A DNA stretch of 64,000 bases from Candidatus Fermentithermobacillaceae bacterium (GCA_012842685.1 DUSI01000049.1:141691-205690); one strand, 5' to 3'; shown: positions 1 to 8,686, counted from the first letter of the stretch. Made by a program: numbers and translations. The notes: generated by a model not told the origin, from the letters alone.

Positions 1-1479
1 GATCTTGCCCGTGCCCTTCCCTCCGGACGACCCGAATTCGACTTTGAGGCTGAAATCAGGGAAGTAGACATCGAGCGCTACCTGGAGCGCGGCGACTGCC
101 GCCGAACTGGCCACGCCGCCGATGAGGCCCAGCCAGAACCGCCCGCGAGGAAGGGCCGTAAACTCCAGGAACACCTGAAAAACCAGGGAAAAAGCCAGAG
201 GAGGAAGCATGGCATAGGTGAACTTGGCCAGGATGAGCTCCCTTGACCCAACGGGACAGGCCCTGAGGATCCAGAATGCGTCGCCCTCCCTGGACAGCGA
301 AACCCCTCCCGTCTGGGCCGAGGTTACCCCGCCCATGAGGACGGGCATCAGGACCATCAAGGCCGATAGGATGGCTATCTCGGCAGGGTCGGGCGTTACG
401 GGACTTCCCTTTCCCGCGGCGTTCATCATGTTATAGGCGAAGAAGCCCAGCCCGATAGCAGCCACCGCCGCCGTATACCATACGAGGGGGTCCCTCACGA
501 AGCCCGTGAGGTCCTTCCGCAGGACAGACCAATACGCGCCCTGAAGGCGCAGGCCTCCGGTCCGCGCGCTTTTCCGGTGCTTCCTCTTCGCGGGCGATAT
601 CTCTTCGCCCCGGCCCGCCCAGCCTGCAAGGTACCATTTCTCAGACAGGGAGAACGACGCATAGGAAGACAGGGCAGAAAGGCCCACGAGAGCTGCCCAG
701 CCTCCAGTACCGCTCACACCAAATCCCCTGAGGCACCCTAGGACAGCCCGCGTCATCCAGGTGGCCGGAAGGTACCACATGGCAGCCAGCTGGCCCCTTC
801 CGAGGGACTCTATTATCGCGGTCGGGTCGCCCGACTGGCTCAACCTGGCGCTCAACATCTGGCTCACAAGCACCGTGAGTATCCCGAAGATGGCCGAGAA
901 GGCTATGAAGAGCTGTTTGAGCTTCCGTCCCGGGAGGAACCTCATGGCCGCGATGAGCACCAGGCTTATGACCCCATGGCACACCATGAGGAGCAATAGG
1001 AACGCGGCCGCGGTCAGAAGATAGAAGCCGGCTCCCAGGCCGCGGGCAGCTCCGAAGGCGAGCCACACGGGAAATCCCCAAGGCGCCGTCATGGCAGCGA
1101 GCGCGATGAAGGACGAGAGGAACTTCGCTCCGAAGACCGCACGTGCAGGCACAGGCTGGCAGAGCAAGAAACCGACGTCGGGGGACTCGTACACCGTCCT
1201 GTAGGTCATCTGCATTCCCGTAAGGATGGCCATGGTCAGCACGAACAGGTTGGAGGCGTTGAGCAGGTTTATCTCTACAGCCGCCCTGAAGTCGGGAGCC
1301 GCGCCAAAGACGTCTCCCAAGTATCCGAAAAGCCGCCACGTCCCGTAGCCCAGGGCGCACCCCAGGATGATCCATAGGAGGGCCAGGGAAGCTGCACCGA
1401 TCCTTTGTCTCATGGTACGGCCCCTGCCCAGGGCGAGGGACTTCAGGTCTTGCCTGAGGATAAGCCACATGGAATCCAC
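1..1479 (-). CDS. ABC transporter permease, putative exporter (C-terminus cut by window edge)
   Basis: This is the membrane subunit of an ABC transporter whose ATPase lies immediately upstream. The reading frame stays open to base 1, so it is absent from the ORF track; the listed 641..1468 ORF is a shadow in another frame. At least 493 residues are visible, with many hydrophobic stretches (for example ILGCALGYGTW, LFVLTMAILTGM, AAAFLLLLMVCHGVISLVLIAA) and a cytoplasmic-looking motif REGDAFWILRACP typical of ABC-2-like exporters. I chose the GTG at 1479 because GGAGGTGA, which overlaps the ATPase stop, sits five bases before it; ATG at 1470 is an alternative. It is the third gene of a GT4-ATPase-permease unit. 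The substrate is unknown. Confidence 0.85.
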   Translation of the reverse strand, partial: MDSMWLILRQDLKSLALGRGRTMRQRIGAASLALLWIILGCALGYGTWRLFGYLGDVFGAAPDFRAAVEINLLNASNLFVLTMAILTGMQMTYRTVYESPDVGFLLCQPVPARAVFGAKFLSSFIALAAMTAPWGFPVWLAFGAARGLGAGFYLLTAAAFLLLLMVCHGVISLVLIAAMRFLPGRKLKQLFIAFSAIFGILTVLVSQMLSARLSQSGDPTAIIESLGRGQLAAMWYLPATWMTRAVLGCLRGFGVSGTGGWAALVGLSALSSYASFSLSEKWYLAGWAGRGEEISPAKRKHRKSARTGGLRLQGAYWSVLRKDLTGFVRDPLVWYTAAVAAIGLGFFAYNMMNAAGKGSPVTPDPAEIAILSALMVLMPVLMGGVTSAQTGGVSLSREGDAFWILRACPVGSRELILAKFTYAMLPPLAFSLVFQVFLEFTALPRGRFWLGLIGGVASSAAVAALQVALDVYFPDFSLKVEFGSSGGKGTGKI

Positions 1480-1484
1480 CGGCC

Positions 1485-2318
1485 TCACCTCCGCCCGCCC
1501 GGGCCCTCTGCGCCGGAAGGAGATCCCTCAGAGGACAAGTGCCGTATGAGGTCCCGGTATTCCTCGCCGCCTGTGAGTTTGAGGAAGAGGTCCTCCAAAG
1601 AAAAGGCCGCGCCTTCCTTGCCGGGCACCGTCTTTGAGCGGAGTTCCTCTACCGTGCCTTCGGCTATGAGGGTGCCGTTTTGGATGATCCCGACCCGGTC
1701 GCACATCCTCTCAGCTATCTCGAGAACGTGGGTCGACAGGAAAACCGTCCCGCCGGCGTCGGCGATCGCCCTCAGGACATCCTTGACTAGCCGGGCGCTC
1801 TTCGGGTCGAGGCCTACGGTAGGTTCGTCCAGGAAAAGCACCTTGGGCTCCCCCAAGAGGGCGCAGGCTATACAGACCTTCTGCCTCATGCCGTGGGAGA
1901 AGCTCCCCAGCAGCTCATCCTGCCTGTCCGTAAGCTCGAAAAGGGCCATGAGCTCGTCTATCCTCTGCTCGGTCTTGCGAGGCGGAAGCCGCCTGAGGTC
2001 TCCGACGAACCTGAGGAGTTCACGCGCCGTGAGGCGCTCGTACACGTGTGGCGTATCGGGCACGTAGCCCAGCACGCTCTTTGCGGCGACCGGGTCCTGA
2101 GCAACGTTTATCCCCGCTATATAGGCTTCACCGGACGTCGGCGCAAGAAGCCCGACGAGCATCTTGATGGTCGTCGTCTTCCCCGCGCCGTTTGGCCCCA
2201 AAAACCCGTAGATCTCTCCGGGTTTCACTGAGAGGTTCAGACCATTTACCGCGCTGAGAGTTCCATATCTCTTGGTAAGGTTTACGGCTCTTATCACGGC
2301 TCTTCCCCACATGATCAC
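1485..2318 (-). CDS. ABC transporter ATP-binding protein (ABC-2 exporter type)
   Basis: This is the nucleotide-binding subunit that powers the adjoining permease. Walker A is GPNGAGKTT at residues 41-49, the signature is FSHGMRQK near 140-147, Walker B plus catalytic Glu is VLFLDEP at 160-166, and the switch His is in LSTHVLEIAE. At 277 aa, with a short C-terminal tail, it fits the CcmA-like ATPases of ABC-2 drug, lipid or polysaccharide exporters. Its GTG start overlaps the stop of the upstream glycosyltransferase (GTGA), which implies translational coupling. The permease follows within a few bases. The cargo cannot be deduced from sequence. Confidence 0.95.
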   Translation of the reverse strand: MIMWGRAVIRAVNLTKRYGTLSAVNGLNLSVKPGEIYGFLGPNGAGKTTTIKMLVGLLAPTSGEAYIAGINVAQDPVAAKSVLGYVPDTPHVYERLTARELLRFVGDLRRLPPRKTEQRIDELMALFELTDRQDELLGSFSHGMRQKVCIACALLGEPKVLFLDEPTVGLDPKSARLVKDVLRAIADAGGTVFLSTHVLEIAERMCDRVGIIQNGTLIAEGTVEELRSKTVPGKEGAAFSLEDLFLKLTGGEEYRDLIRHLSSEGSPSGAEGPGGRR

Positions 2319-3529
2319 GTCCTGGCGACCACCCCGGCGTGGCGCTTAGCCCCAGAACTCGCCGGAAGCCCGCCCACGGACAGCCTACTTCCCAGGACCT
2401 CATCATATACCGCGACCGTCTTCCCGGCAATGTCGGCCCAAGAGTACTCAGAAAGGGCCCTGCTTTTGGCCTTGGCTGCCATCGCCTCGGCCGCCTCTGG
2501 ATCTGAGAGCAGCCGGGTTATGGCCTCGGCGAGGGCGATGGGGTTGTTGGGCTCGACCACGAGACCCACCTCGCCCCCGGCCACGATCTCCCTGAGCCCA
2601 CCTGCGCTTCCGACGACTACTGGGACGCCGGTTGCCATGGCCTCGAGGGCCACGATACCGAAGGGTTCATAGGCGCTCGGGAACGCGGCGACCCAGGCCT
2701 CCGAATAGAGATCTCTGAGTCTTTCGTCGTCCAGGTGTCCCAGGAGCCGGGCGCGTCCTTCCAAGCCCTTGGCGGCGATGCGGGAGGCTATCTCGCCCTG
2801 AAGCGGGCCGGTCCCGGCGAACAAGAGGCGGGCCTCGGGGACCTTCTTCACGACCTCGGCCATGGCGTCCACCAGGACGAGCGGACCCTTTTCCACAACC
2901 AGACGTCCGATGTAGATGACAAGGGGTTCTCTGGTTTTCTGCCTCCGCACCAGGAACCACGAAGAGTCGATCCCGTTGGGGATGACCCGTATTTTGTCCC
3001 TGGGCACGTGGAAAACGGCCGCCACCTCCGCCCGCATGTAGCGGCTGCAGACGATGACCCTGGAGGCTTCGTAGCAAAGCCACCACTCGGTTTCAGATAT
3101 GTGCGCCTGCATCGGGTTATGAATGCCGCCCTGCCTGCCGAATTCGGTGGCGTGTATGGTGGCGACAAGGGGAACCTTCCAGGTATCCTTAAGGGCTTTC
3201 GCGGCGTAGGCGACTATCCAATCGTGTGCGTGGACAAGGTCGAAGTCTCCCGCCGAAAACTCCCCCACCGCCTCTTTCAAGAGGGCTACGTTGAACTGGG
3301 CTGCCCACGAGATGAAGTCCGGGGGATGAAGGTGAAACGGCGCGACTGCGACCACCTTCACGCCTCCGTCATCCCAGACTTCGGTGTTTCCCGAAACGGA
3401 GCGAGTAAGGACCGTGACCTCTGCCCCGCGCTCCAGAAGGGCTTTGCCGAGATGCCCCACGTGCCTTCCCAGCCCTCCGACGTGGTGGGGCGGGTACTCC
3501 CACGCCAGCATCAGCACTCTCCATGTCAT
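2315..3529 (-). CDS. Glycosyltransferase family 4 (glycogen-synthase-like)
   Basis: A GT-B fold glycosyltransferase that should transfer a sugar from a nucleotide-sugar donor. The N-terminus has the AWEYPPHHVGGLGRHV motif common in GT4/GT5-like starch and glycogen synthase relatives, and the C-terminal donor-binding motif is EPFGIVALEAMATG followed by PVVVGSAGG. The length of 404 aa is normal. I chose ATG 3529 (MTWRVLML), preceded by AAAAGGGGTG, rather than GTG 3538. It is the first gene of an operon with an ABC transporter, so it may help make a glycan or glycolipid that is then exported, but this link is only inferred from position. Confidence 0.92.
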   Translation of the reverse strand: MTWRVLMLAWEYPPHHVGGLGRHVGHLGKALLERGAEVTVLTRSVSGNTEVWDDGGVKVVAVAPFHLHPPDFISWAAQFNVALLKEAVGEFSAGDFDLVHAHDWIVAYAAKALKDTWKVPLVATIHATEFGRQGGIHNPMQAHISETEWWLCYEASRVIVCSRYMRAEVAAVFHVPRDKIRVIPNGIDSSWFLVRRQKTREPLVIYIGRLVVEKGPLVLVDAMAEVVKKVPEARLLFAGTGPLQGEIASRIAAKGLEGRARLLGHLDDERLRDLYSEAWVAAFPSAYEPFGIVALEAMATGVPVVVGSAGGLREIVAGGEVGLVVEPNNPIALAEAITRLLSDPEAAEAMAAKAKSRALSEYSWADIAGKTVAVYDEVLGSRLSVGGLPASSGAKRHAGVVART

Positions 3530-3654
3530 ACGCCACACCCCTTTTATGGAGGCTAAACCGCAGCCAAACCCAGATCCTTTTGCCCTTTGCCCGAGGTGCC
3601 TATACGAGCCAACGCTCGCCCCGGAACATACCCTGGTATGAAAGGGGGAGTTGT

Positions 3655-4593
3655 ATGGCTGTTTCCCCGTGCTTCGACGCAGGCTCAGATTACTGCCCTT
3701 GCGTACTCGCCGAACTCGGACAGTGCGTCGCCTGTTCGCTTATACGAGGAGAGCCAACGTGCAAGTGCGGCTGGAGCGGACTCTGCATCTACGCTGAGTT
3801 CCTACGCGCCGGAAGTAAGGCAAGACCCAGGAGACGTGAGCTTTCAGCTCGGATCCTCTCCAGGGAAGAGATCGCCCGGACTCCGAGGACCCGGGCTTTC
3901 CTCTTGGAACTCGAGGTCCCCAAGGAACTCTCCGCTTGGTGCGAGGCGCCGGGGTCCTTCGTCCTGGTGCGGCCGAGGGGTCTACCTGAAAGGTTCAACG
4001 TCCCGCTTTCGGTCATGTCGTCGCGAGACGGCATCCTGACTCTGGCAGTCCAGGTAGTAGGCCCCAAGACGGTCGCCCTCGAGGGCTCGTCCCGTGAAGG
4101 CAGGCAAGTGACCCTGGTAGGCCCGTTTTGGGCGGGTATCCAGGGCTTAGAACACCTAAGCAGACACGCGGGCGGGAGCGTCCTCATAGTCGCCAAGGGG
4201 ATCGCACAGGCTTGCGTGGTTCCCGCCGCCAGGTACGTGAACCTCAAGAGAGGTACTGTCCGGGCGCTCCTCGGAGGCGGGACTCTCGGGTCCGTCTTCG
4301 TCCTCAGCCGGCTCTTGGCCGCCGGCGCCTCGGCCGAGGTATTGCCCAAGGAAGACGACCACAACCTGGGCAGGATATCGTCTGAGCTTTCGGCGCATCG
4401 CTACGATGTGCTCCTCAGCGCGGGAGCAGATGTCCAGCACAACGGGCTCAGGCAGCTGCTCAAGCAGATGGAGGACCCGCCTGCGTTCGCGTGGACCTCC
4501 AACTTCTCCATGACCTGCGCGGAAGGCATCTGCGGCTCTTGCCTCACGGGCGGCCTGAGATCCTGCAAGGCCCATATCCCGGAAAGCATCTAG
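3655..4593 (+). CDS. PyrK-like FAD/NAD-binding electron transfer protein with Cys-rich N-terminus
   Basis: A 312-aa protein of the dihydroorotate dehydrogenase electron-transfer / sulfide dehydrogenase-like flavoprotein family. The C-terminus carries CAEGICGSCLTGG followed by a fourth Cys, the PyrK-type [2Fe-2S] ligand pattern; the middle resembles a ferredoxin-reductase FAD/NAD module. The first 45 residues are unusual: about nine Cys, including DYCPC, CVAC and CKCGWSGLC, that could bind another metal centre. ATG 3655 is chosen because AAAGGGGGAG precedes it. No PyrD or other pyrimidine gene is adjacent; instead an FAD oxidoreductase follows within about 30 bases, so a two-protein flavin redox complex is more likely than pyrimidine synthesis. 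Physiological donor and acceptor are unknown. Confidence 0.82.
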   Translation: MAVSPCFDAGSDYCPCVLAELGQCVACSLIRGEPTCKCGWSGLCIYAEFLRAGSKARPRRRELSARILSREEIARTPRTRAFLLELEVPKELSAWCEAPGSFVLVRPRGLPERFNVPLSVMSSRDGILTLAVQVVGPKTVALEGSSREGRQVTLVGPFWAGIQGLEHLSRHAGGSVLIVAKGIAQACVVPAARYVNLKRGTVRALLGGGTLGSVFVLSRLLAAGASAEVLPKEDDHNLGRISSELSAHRYDVLLSAGADVQHNGLRQLLKQMEDPPAFAWTSNFSMTCAEGICGSCLTGGLRSCKAHIPESI

Positions 4594-4625
4594 AGGCGAA
4601 AACTCGCATGGGGGAGGTCTCACCT

Positions 4626-5930
4626 TTGAAGAGATATCACGAAGTTGTCGTCGTCGGCGGCGGTTGGGCAGGCGTCTCGGCCGCGATAGCCGCGAAGAAG
4701 GCCGGCTGCGACGTCGCCATCTGCGAGAGGACCGACATGCTCCTCGGGGCAGGCCTGGTTGGAGGCATCATGAGAAACAACGGGAGGTTCACGGCTGCCG
4801 AAGAGGCGATCGCCATGGGCATAGGCGACCTCTTCCACCTCCTCGACGGTATATCGCGCCACAAGAACGTGGGTTTCCCCGGCCACTCCCACGCCAACCT
4901 GTACGACGTTTTCCTCGTCGAGCCAAGAGTCCGGGGTCTCCTCGAGAGGTCCGGGATCCATGTCTACACGGGCAAGCGGATAACCGGGCTGCGGAGAGAC
5001 GGCGGCCGCATAACGGCCGTCACGTCTGAAGACGGCGATGTCCTATGCGCAGAAGCCTTTGTAGATACGACCGGTTCCTCGGGCCCGCCCGGGATGTGCA
5101 GGCGGTTCGGGAACGGCTGCGTCGCATGCATCCAGAGGTGCCCCGCGTTTGGCCCGAGGGTAAGCCTCACCTCCCTAATGGGTCTTCCGGAGTTCATGTC
5201 TAGCAGGAGGCGGGGAGCCTACGGGGCAATGTCGGGGTCTTGCAAGATACACAAGGAAACCCTTTCAAAGGACATACGCGAAGAGCTTGAGAGGACCGGC
5301 GTCGTCGTCGTGCCCCTTCCGGAGAGGCTCAGAAACCCATCAAAACTCGAGACAAAAGTCTGCCAGCAGTACGCCCTGCGCGAGTACGCCGATTCCCTCA
5401 TCCTTCTCGACACCGGACACGCCAAGCTCATGTCCCCTTACTTCCCGCTGGAGGAGCTCCGCTCCGTGGAGGGATTTGAGGAAGCCCGTTACGCTGACCC
5501 TCTTGCGGGGGGCACAGGCAACTCGGTCCGCCTCACGGCGGTCTCGCCCAGGGACTTCACGATGAAAGCCACGGGGACCGACAACTTGTTCGTAGGCGGT
5601 GAACGGGCAGGAGTGTGCGTGGGACACACCGAGGCGATAGTCACAGGCGCTCTCGCCGGGCGAAACGCCGCTCTTCTCGCCCGAAAGAAGCCACTCACGG
5701 TCATCCCCGGGGACACCGCGATAGGAGACTTCATAGCCCAGTCGGCCATCGACACGTCGGGGAATCCGCTGACGCCGGGAAGCCACGGCCTTTCGGCGTC
5801 CCACACCTTTGCCGGTTCGGTTTATTTCGAAAGGATGAAATCCCTGGGTCTATATTCGTCCGATCCGGTGGAAATAGCCCGAAGGGTGCGGAGCTGCGGG
5901 GCCGAAGGGCTCTTTCTCGCGGGGGAATAA
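4626..5930 (+). CDS. FAD-dependent oxidoreductase with internal Cys motif
   Basis: A 434-aa flavoprotein with an N-terminal dinucleotide-binding motif VVVGGGWAGVSAAIAA and a later FAD motif NLFVGGERAG, matching the FAD_oxidored/GidA-like fold. A central CVACIQRCPAFGP segment and further Cys (SGSCKIH, KVCQQY) suggest redox-active cysteines or cluster binding. TTG 4626 is preferred because GGGGGAGGT lies six bases upstream; ATG 4608 is in frame but has only a weak site. It follows the PyrK-like gene and is almost certainly cotranscribed, suggesting that the two form one electron-transfer enzyme. Substrate is unknown. Confidence 0.82.
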   Translation: MKRYHEVVVVGGGWAGVSAAIAAKKAGCDVAICERTDMLLGAGLVGGIMRNNGRFTAAEEAIAMGIGDLFHLLDGISRHKNVGFPGHSHANLYDVFLVEPRVRGLLERSGIHVYTGKRITGLRRDGGRITAVTSEDGDVLCAEAFVDTTGSSGPPGMCRRFGNGCVACIQRCPAFGPRVSLTSLMGLPEFMSSRRRGAYGAMSGSCKIHKETLSKDIREELERTGVVVVPLPERLRNPSKLETKVCQQYALREYADSLILLDTGHAKLMSPYFPLEELRSVEGFEEARYADPLAGGTGNSVRLTAVSPRDFTMKATGTDNLFVGGERAGVCVGHTEAIVTGALAGRNAALLARKKPLTVIPGDTAIGDFIAQSAIDTSGNPLTPGSHGLSASHTFAGSVYFERMKSLGLYSSDPVEIARRVRSCGAEGLFLAGE

Positions 5931-5960
5931 CCCACGTGCCCGGTGGGAACTCCTAGATAC

Positions 5961-6326
5961 GGTCCATCATGGCCGAGCGAAGATCGGCCGGAGCCTCGTC
6001 CGGTTCTGGCCGGTCGGGCAAAGGTAGTGCTGCCCGGAAGGGCAGTACTGCCGGAGCTAAGGTCGTGGCGTTTCCCTACGCCCTTCCGGTTTGTCTTGGC
6101 CCGAACTGTCAACACAGGCCGGACTGGGAGACGGTACGGCTGAGCCAAGGCTTATCAGGTTGCCGTATCTTTCTGTGTGGGTCGCAAGATCCTCACAGGC
6201 GGAAAAGGTAGCCTGATGGGCCGGGCAAAGGTTTCACGGCTGCGGTCCGGTGTCTATCTGGATCGAAAGACCCACCTAGATGCCAAAACCGTGGCCTTGA
6301 AGCCGGCGCGAAGGTCATGATGGATT
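5961..6326 (+). ncRNA. Candidate structured noncoding RNA, unassigned family
   Basis: The roughly 410-base gap between two convergent genes has no convincing ORF but folds strikingly on the plus strand. The ends pair: CCATCATGGCC at 5964 with GGTCATGATGG at 6313 (11 bp, extendable to 14). Inside are a 13-bp hairpin 6023-6052 with GGAA loop; a 16-bp helix 6149-6164/6207-6222 enclosing an 11-position stem 6173-6183/6188-6198 with GCAA loop and one U-U mismatch; a helix 6249-6256/6277-6284 leading to a GAAA loop at 6265; and smaller stems at 5988-6003, 6067-6082 and 6093-6100/6144-6151. The non-canonical pairs in the long helices are G-U on this strand (they would be A-C on the other), and all three GNRA loops exist only on this strand. 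I find no RNase P, SRP, tmRNA, 6S or riboswitch consensus. Its ends are set by the outer helix; no promoter is recognised. Confidence 0.72.
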
Positions 6327-6343
6327 TTCCTCTTGGAAAGCCT

Positions 6344-8686
6344 TTACTCGTGGCGAAGTATCCTGAGCCCGTTCAGGGTGACCAAAACTGCCGCGCCGGA
6401 GTCAGACAGTACCGCAACCCAAAGCGGCAGGATCCCGGCCAAGACCAGCGCCAGGGCCGCACCTTTTACCACTAGGGAAAAGGCGACGTTCTGCGCTATA
6501 AGCAGCCGTGCCGCCCGGCCGAGCCTGAGGGCCCACGGTACCTTGGAAAGACTATCTTTGAGCAGGGCGACATCTGCCGTTTCCAGGGCAACGTCGGCTC
6601 CTGCACCCATGGCTATACCCACGTCCGCCGCGGCCAGGGACGGAGCGTCGTTCACACCATCGCCCACCATGGCGACCGTACCGTGCTCCTCTTTGAGCGC
6701 GGCGATAAGGTTTTTCTTGTCTTCGGGCATAAGACCGGCGCTGTAGGAACCTACTCCGGTTTGGGACGCCACGCGCCTGGCGGTCGCCTCTTCGTCCCCG
6801 GTGAGCATCACGGTCGCGATCCCCATGTTCCGGAGCTCCGCCAGGGCGTGAGAAGCGTCCGGCCGCACCTCATCGGCGAGACCTATGACCCCCAGGACTT
6901 CCTGACCGGTCCCGACGAATACCGCGGTCTCTCCCCTCTCCCTCATGAGCGCCGCGTCTCGAACCAGGTCTTCCGGGATATGGACGCCCATCTCTCCGAA
7001 AAGCCTCTCGTTTCCTACATAGACATTGCGTTCCCCTACGCGTGCCTTGGCGCCCTTCCCCCTGATCGAAACGAAGTGCTCTCCGGGTTCGAAATCGAGG
7101 CCCATCTTTTCCGCGTGAGCCACGATGGCCCTGGCCAGCGGGTGTTCGGACCTGGCCTCTACTGCCGCGGCAAGGGCGAGAACGTGGGCGGGACCTGGAG
7201 CGAGTTCAACGACCGGCTCAGAGGGCCCCATCTCCCAGACCTCGCCTCCCCCGTTTCCTCCGGCCAGAGCAGGAAGAGCGGCGCCGGCCTTTGCCGAAAC
7301 GCGGCTCACAGCAATACGCCCCATGGTGATCGTACCGGTCTTGTCGAACGCGACGGCCTTCACCTTGCCCAGGTCCTCCAGGTGGATCCCGCCTTTCACG
7401 AGTACGCCGAAACGGGCTGCCCGCGCTATGGCGGCCACCACCGTAACGGGGGTTGATATAACCAAGGAGCACGGGCAGGAGACTATGAGCACCGTGAGGC
7501 CACGGTAGATCCACGGTCTAAACTCCGCCTTGAGTACGAGGGGCACACCCAGCGCGATGACGAGGGACAGGAGCACCATGGCGGGAGTCCAGTACCTGGC
7601 GAAAACGTCGACCATCCGCTGGGACCTGGCTTTCTTGGCCTGGGCTTCCTGGACCATGGCGATTATCCTTGAGACGGTGGTGTCCTCGGCAGTCCTCTCT
7701 GCGCGGAGCTCCAGCGCCCCTTCGCCGTTCAGACTACCCGCGAAAACCCTGCTCCCCACACCTTTGTCCACTGGAACAGACTCCCCGGTCAGAGACGACT
7801 CGTCTACGCTTGACTCACCTTTGACGACGTAGCCATCGGCCGGGATCATCTCTCCGGGGAAGACCACAACTATGTCTCCAGGAGCGATCGCCGAAGCCTC
7901 GACCTCGACCAGGGCATCGCCTCTCTTCACGCGGGCCGTCCGGGGGCTCAAATCCATGAGGGCCTGTATCGAGGTTCTGGCCTTTTCGCTGGCCTTCTCT
8001 TCGAGGAACTCACCTATGGAAAAGAGCGTCATGACGGCCGCGGCTTCTCCGTACTCGCCGATCAGAAGCGCTCCGGCACCCGCTATCGTAGTAAGGAGGT
8101 TGATGTCCGCTCCTCCACCGCCCATGAGAGCCCTGAACCCGGCCCTGGCGACGGGGATCCCCGCCACCACCGCGGCCAGCACGAATGGGACCCAGTACCA
8201 CCCCTGCCCGGCGCGCTCCGCCAGAAACCCCGCGGCGAGCCCAAGAGCTCCCATGAGAGGCGCCCACATCCCGCCGGCATGGGAGTGGCCTTCGTGGGAA
8301 TGGACATGGATAGAGTGGGAATGGTCGTGATGGGAATGGCCGCGCGCATGGTGGGCATGGTCGTGGGGATGGTCGTGGTCTCCATGGTCTTCATGGCATC
8401 CATGGGCGTGGCATGCCGGGCGATCTTGCCTATGGGCTCTGGATCCTTTCGCCCTGTATCCCAGGGCCACTATCTTGGACAGGATGTCTTCCGGGCCTAC
8501 CTCTTCGAGAGAATACTCGGCCCGTAGAAGCCCCGAGGGGAAACCTACCGTCGCTCTCCTCACTCCTGGGAGCGAGGCCACCGCCTTCTCAACCCTCGCC
8601 GCGCAATCGTGGCAGTGTAAACCCTCTAAGATCCACTCGCCTGTCACCAGAGAAGCGCAGACTTCTGTTCTGTCGTCTATACCCAC
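6344..8686 (-). CDS. cadA: Zn/Cd/Pb-exporting P1B-type ATPase with His-rich N-terminus
   Basis: A heavy-metal efflux pump of 780 aa. Domains in order: an HMA metal-binding domain with GLHCHDC (Cys25 and Cys28), a strongly His-rich linker at about residues 75-135 (repeats such as HDHPHDHAHH and HSHHDHSHS), an actuator domain, the membrane CPC motif (Cys404-Pro-Cys406), the phosphorylation site DKTGTIT (Asp448), SEHPLARAI, and a last membrane segment LSDSGAAVLVTLN whose Asp is diagnostic for the Zn/Cd/Pb subgroup rather than Cu pumps. GTG 8686 is chosen over TTG 8710 because GGAGGAAT lies just upstream. It follows an ArsR regulator on the same strand and is probably derepressed by Zn, Cd or Pb. 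Confidence 0.95.
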   Translation of the reverse strand: MGIDDRTEVCASLVTGEWILEGLHCHDCAARVEKAVASLPGVRRATVGFPSGLLRAEYSLEEVGPEDILSKIVALGYRAKGSRAHRQDRPACHAHGCHEDHGDHDHPHDHAHHARGHSHHDHSHSIHVHSHEGHSHAGGMWAPLMGALGLAAGFLAERAGQGWYWVPFVLAAVVAGIPVARAGFRALMGGGGADINLLTTIAGAGALLIGEYGEAAAVMTLFSIGEFLEEKASEKARTSIQALMDLSPRTARVKRGDALVEVEASAIAPGDIVVVFPGEMIPADGYVVKGESSVDESSLTGESVPVDKGVGSRVFAGSLNGEGALELRAERTAEDTTVSRIIAMVQEAQAKKARSQRMVDVFARYWTPAMVLLSLVIALGVPLVLKAEFRPWIYRGLTVLIVSCPCSLVISTPVTVVAAIARAARFGVLVKGGIHLEDLGKVKAVAFDKTGTITMGRIAVSRVSAKAGAALPALAGGNGGGEVWEMGPSEPVVELAPGPAHVLALAAAVEARSEHPLARAIVAHAEKMGLDFEPGEHFVSIRGKGAKARVGERNVYVGNERLFGEMGVHIPEDLVRDAALMRERGETAVFVGTGQEVLGVIGLADEVRPDASHALAELRNMGIATVMLTGDEEATARRVASQTGVGSYSAGLMPEDKKNLIAALKEEHGTVAMVGDGVNDAPSLAAADVGIAMGAGADVALETADVALLKDSLSKVPWALRLGRAARLLIAQNVAFSLVVKGAALALVLAGILPLWVAVLSDSGAAVLVTLNGLRILRHE

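Noticed and set aside
641-1468. 275-aa ORF from the track
   Set aside because: It is a shadow of the real permease frame, which is open to the window edge and therefore missing from the track.
6023-6052. SRP RNA helix 8 (GGAA loop)
   Set aside because: The loop matches but the conserved symmetric internal loop and flanking SRP sequences are absent, and the stem is uninterrupted.
5969-6211. 80-aa ORF in the convergent gap
   Set aside because: No ribosome site, low-complexity start and overlap with the strongly folding RNA region; no homology recognised.
5961-6326. RNase P RNA
   Set aside because: Size and closing stem fit, but the conserved GAGGAAAGUC and ACAGAA core elements are not present on either strand.
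5961-6326. Group I or group II intron
   Set aside because: No recognisable P7/G-site core, no domain V hairpin, no interrupted gene and no maturase.
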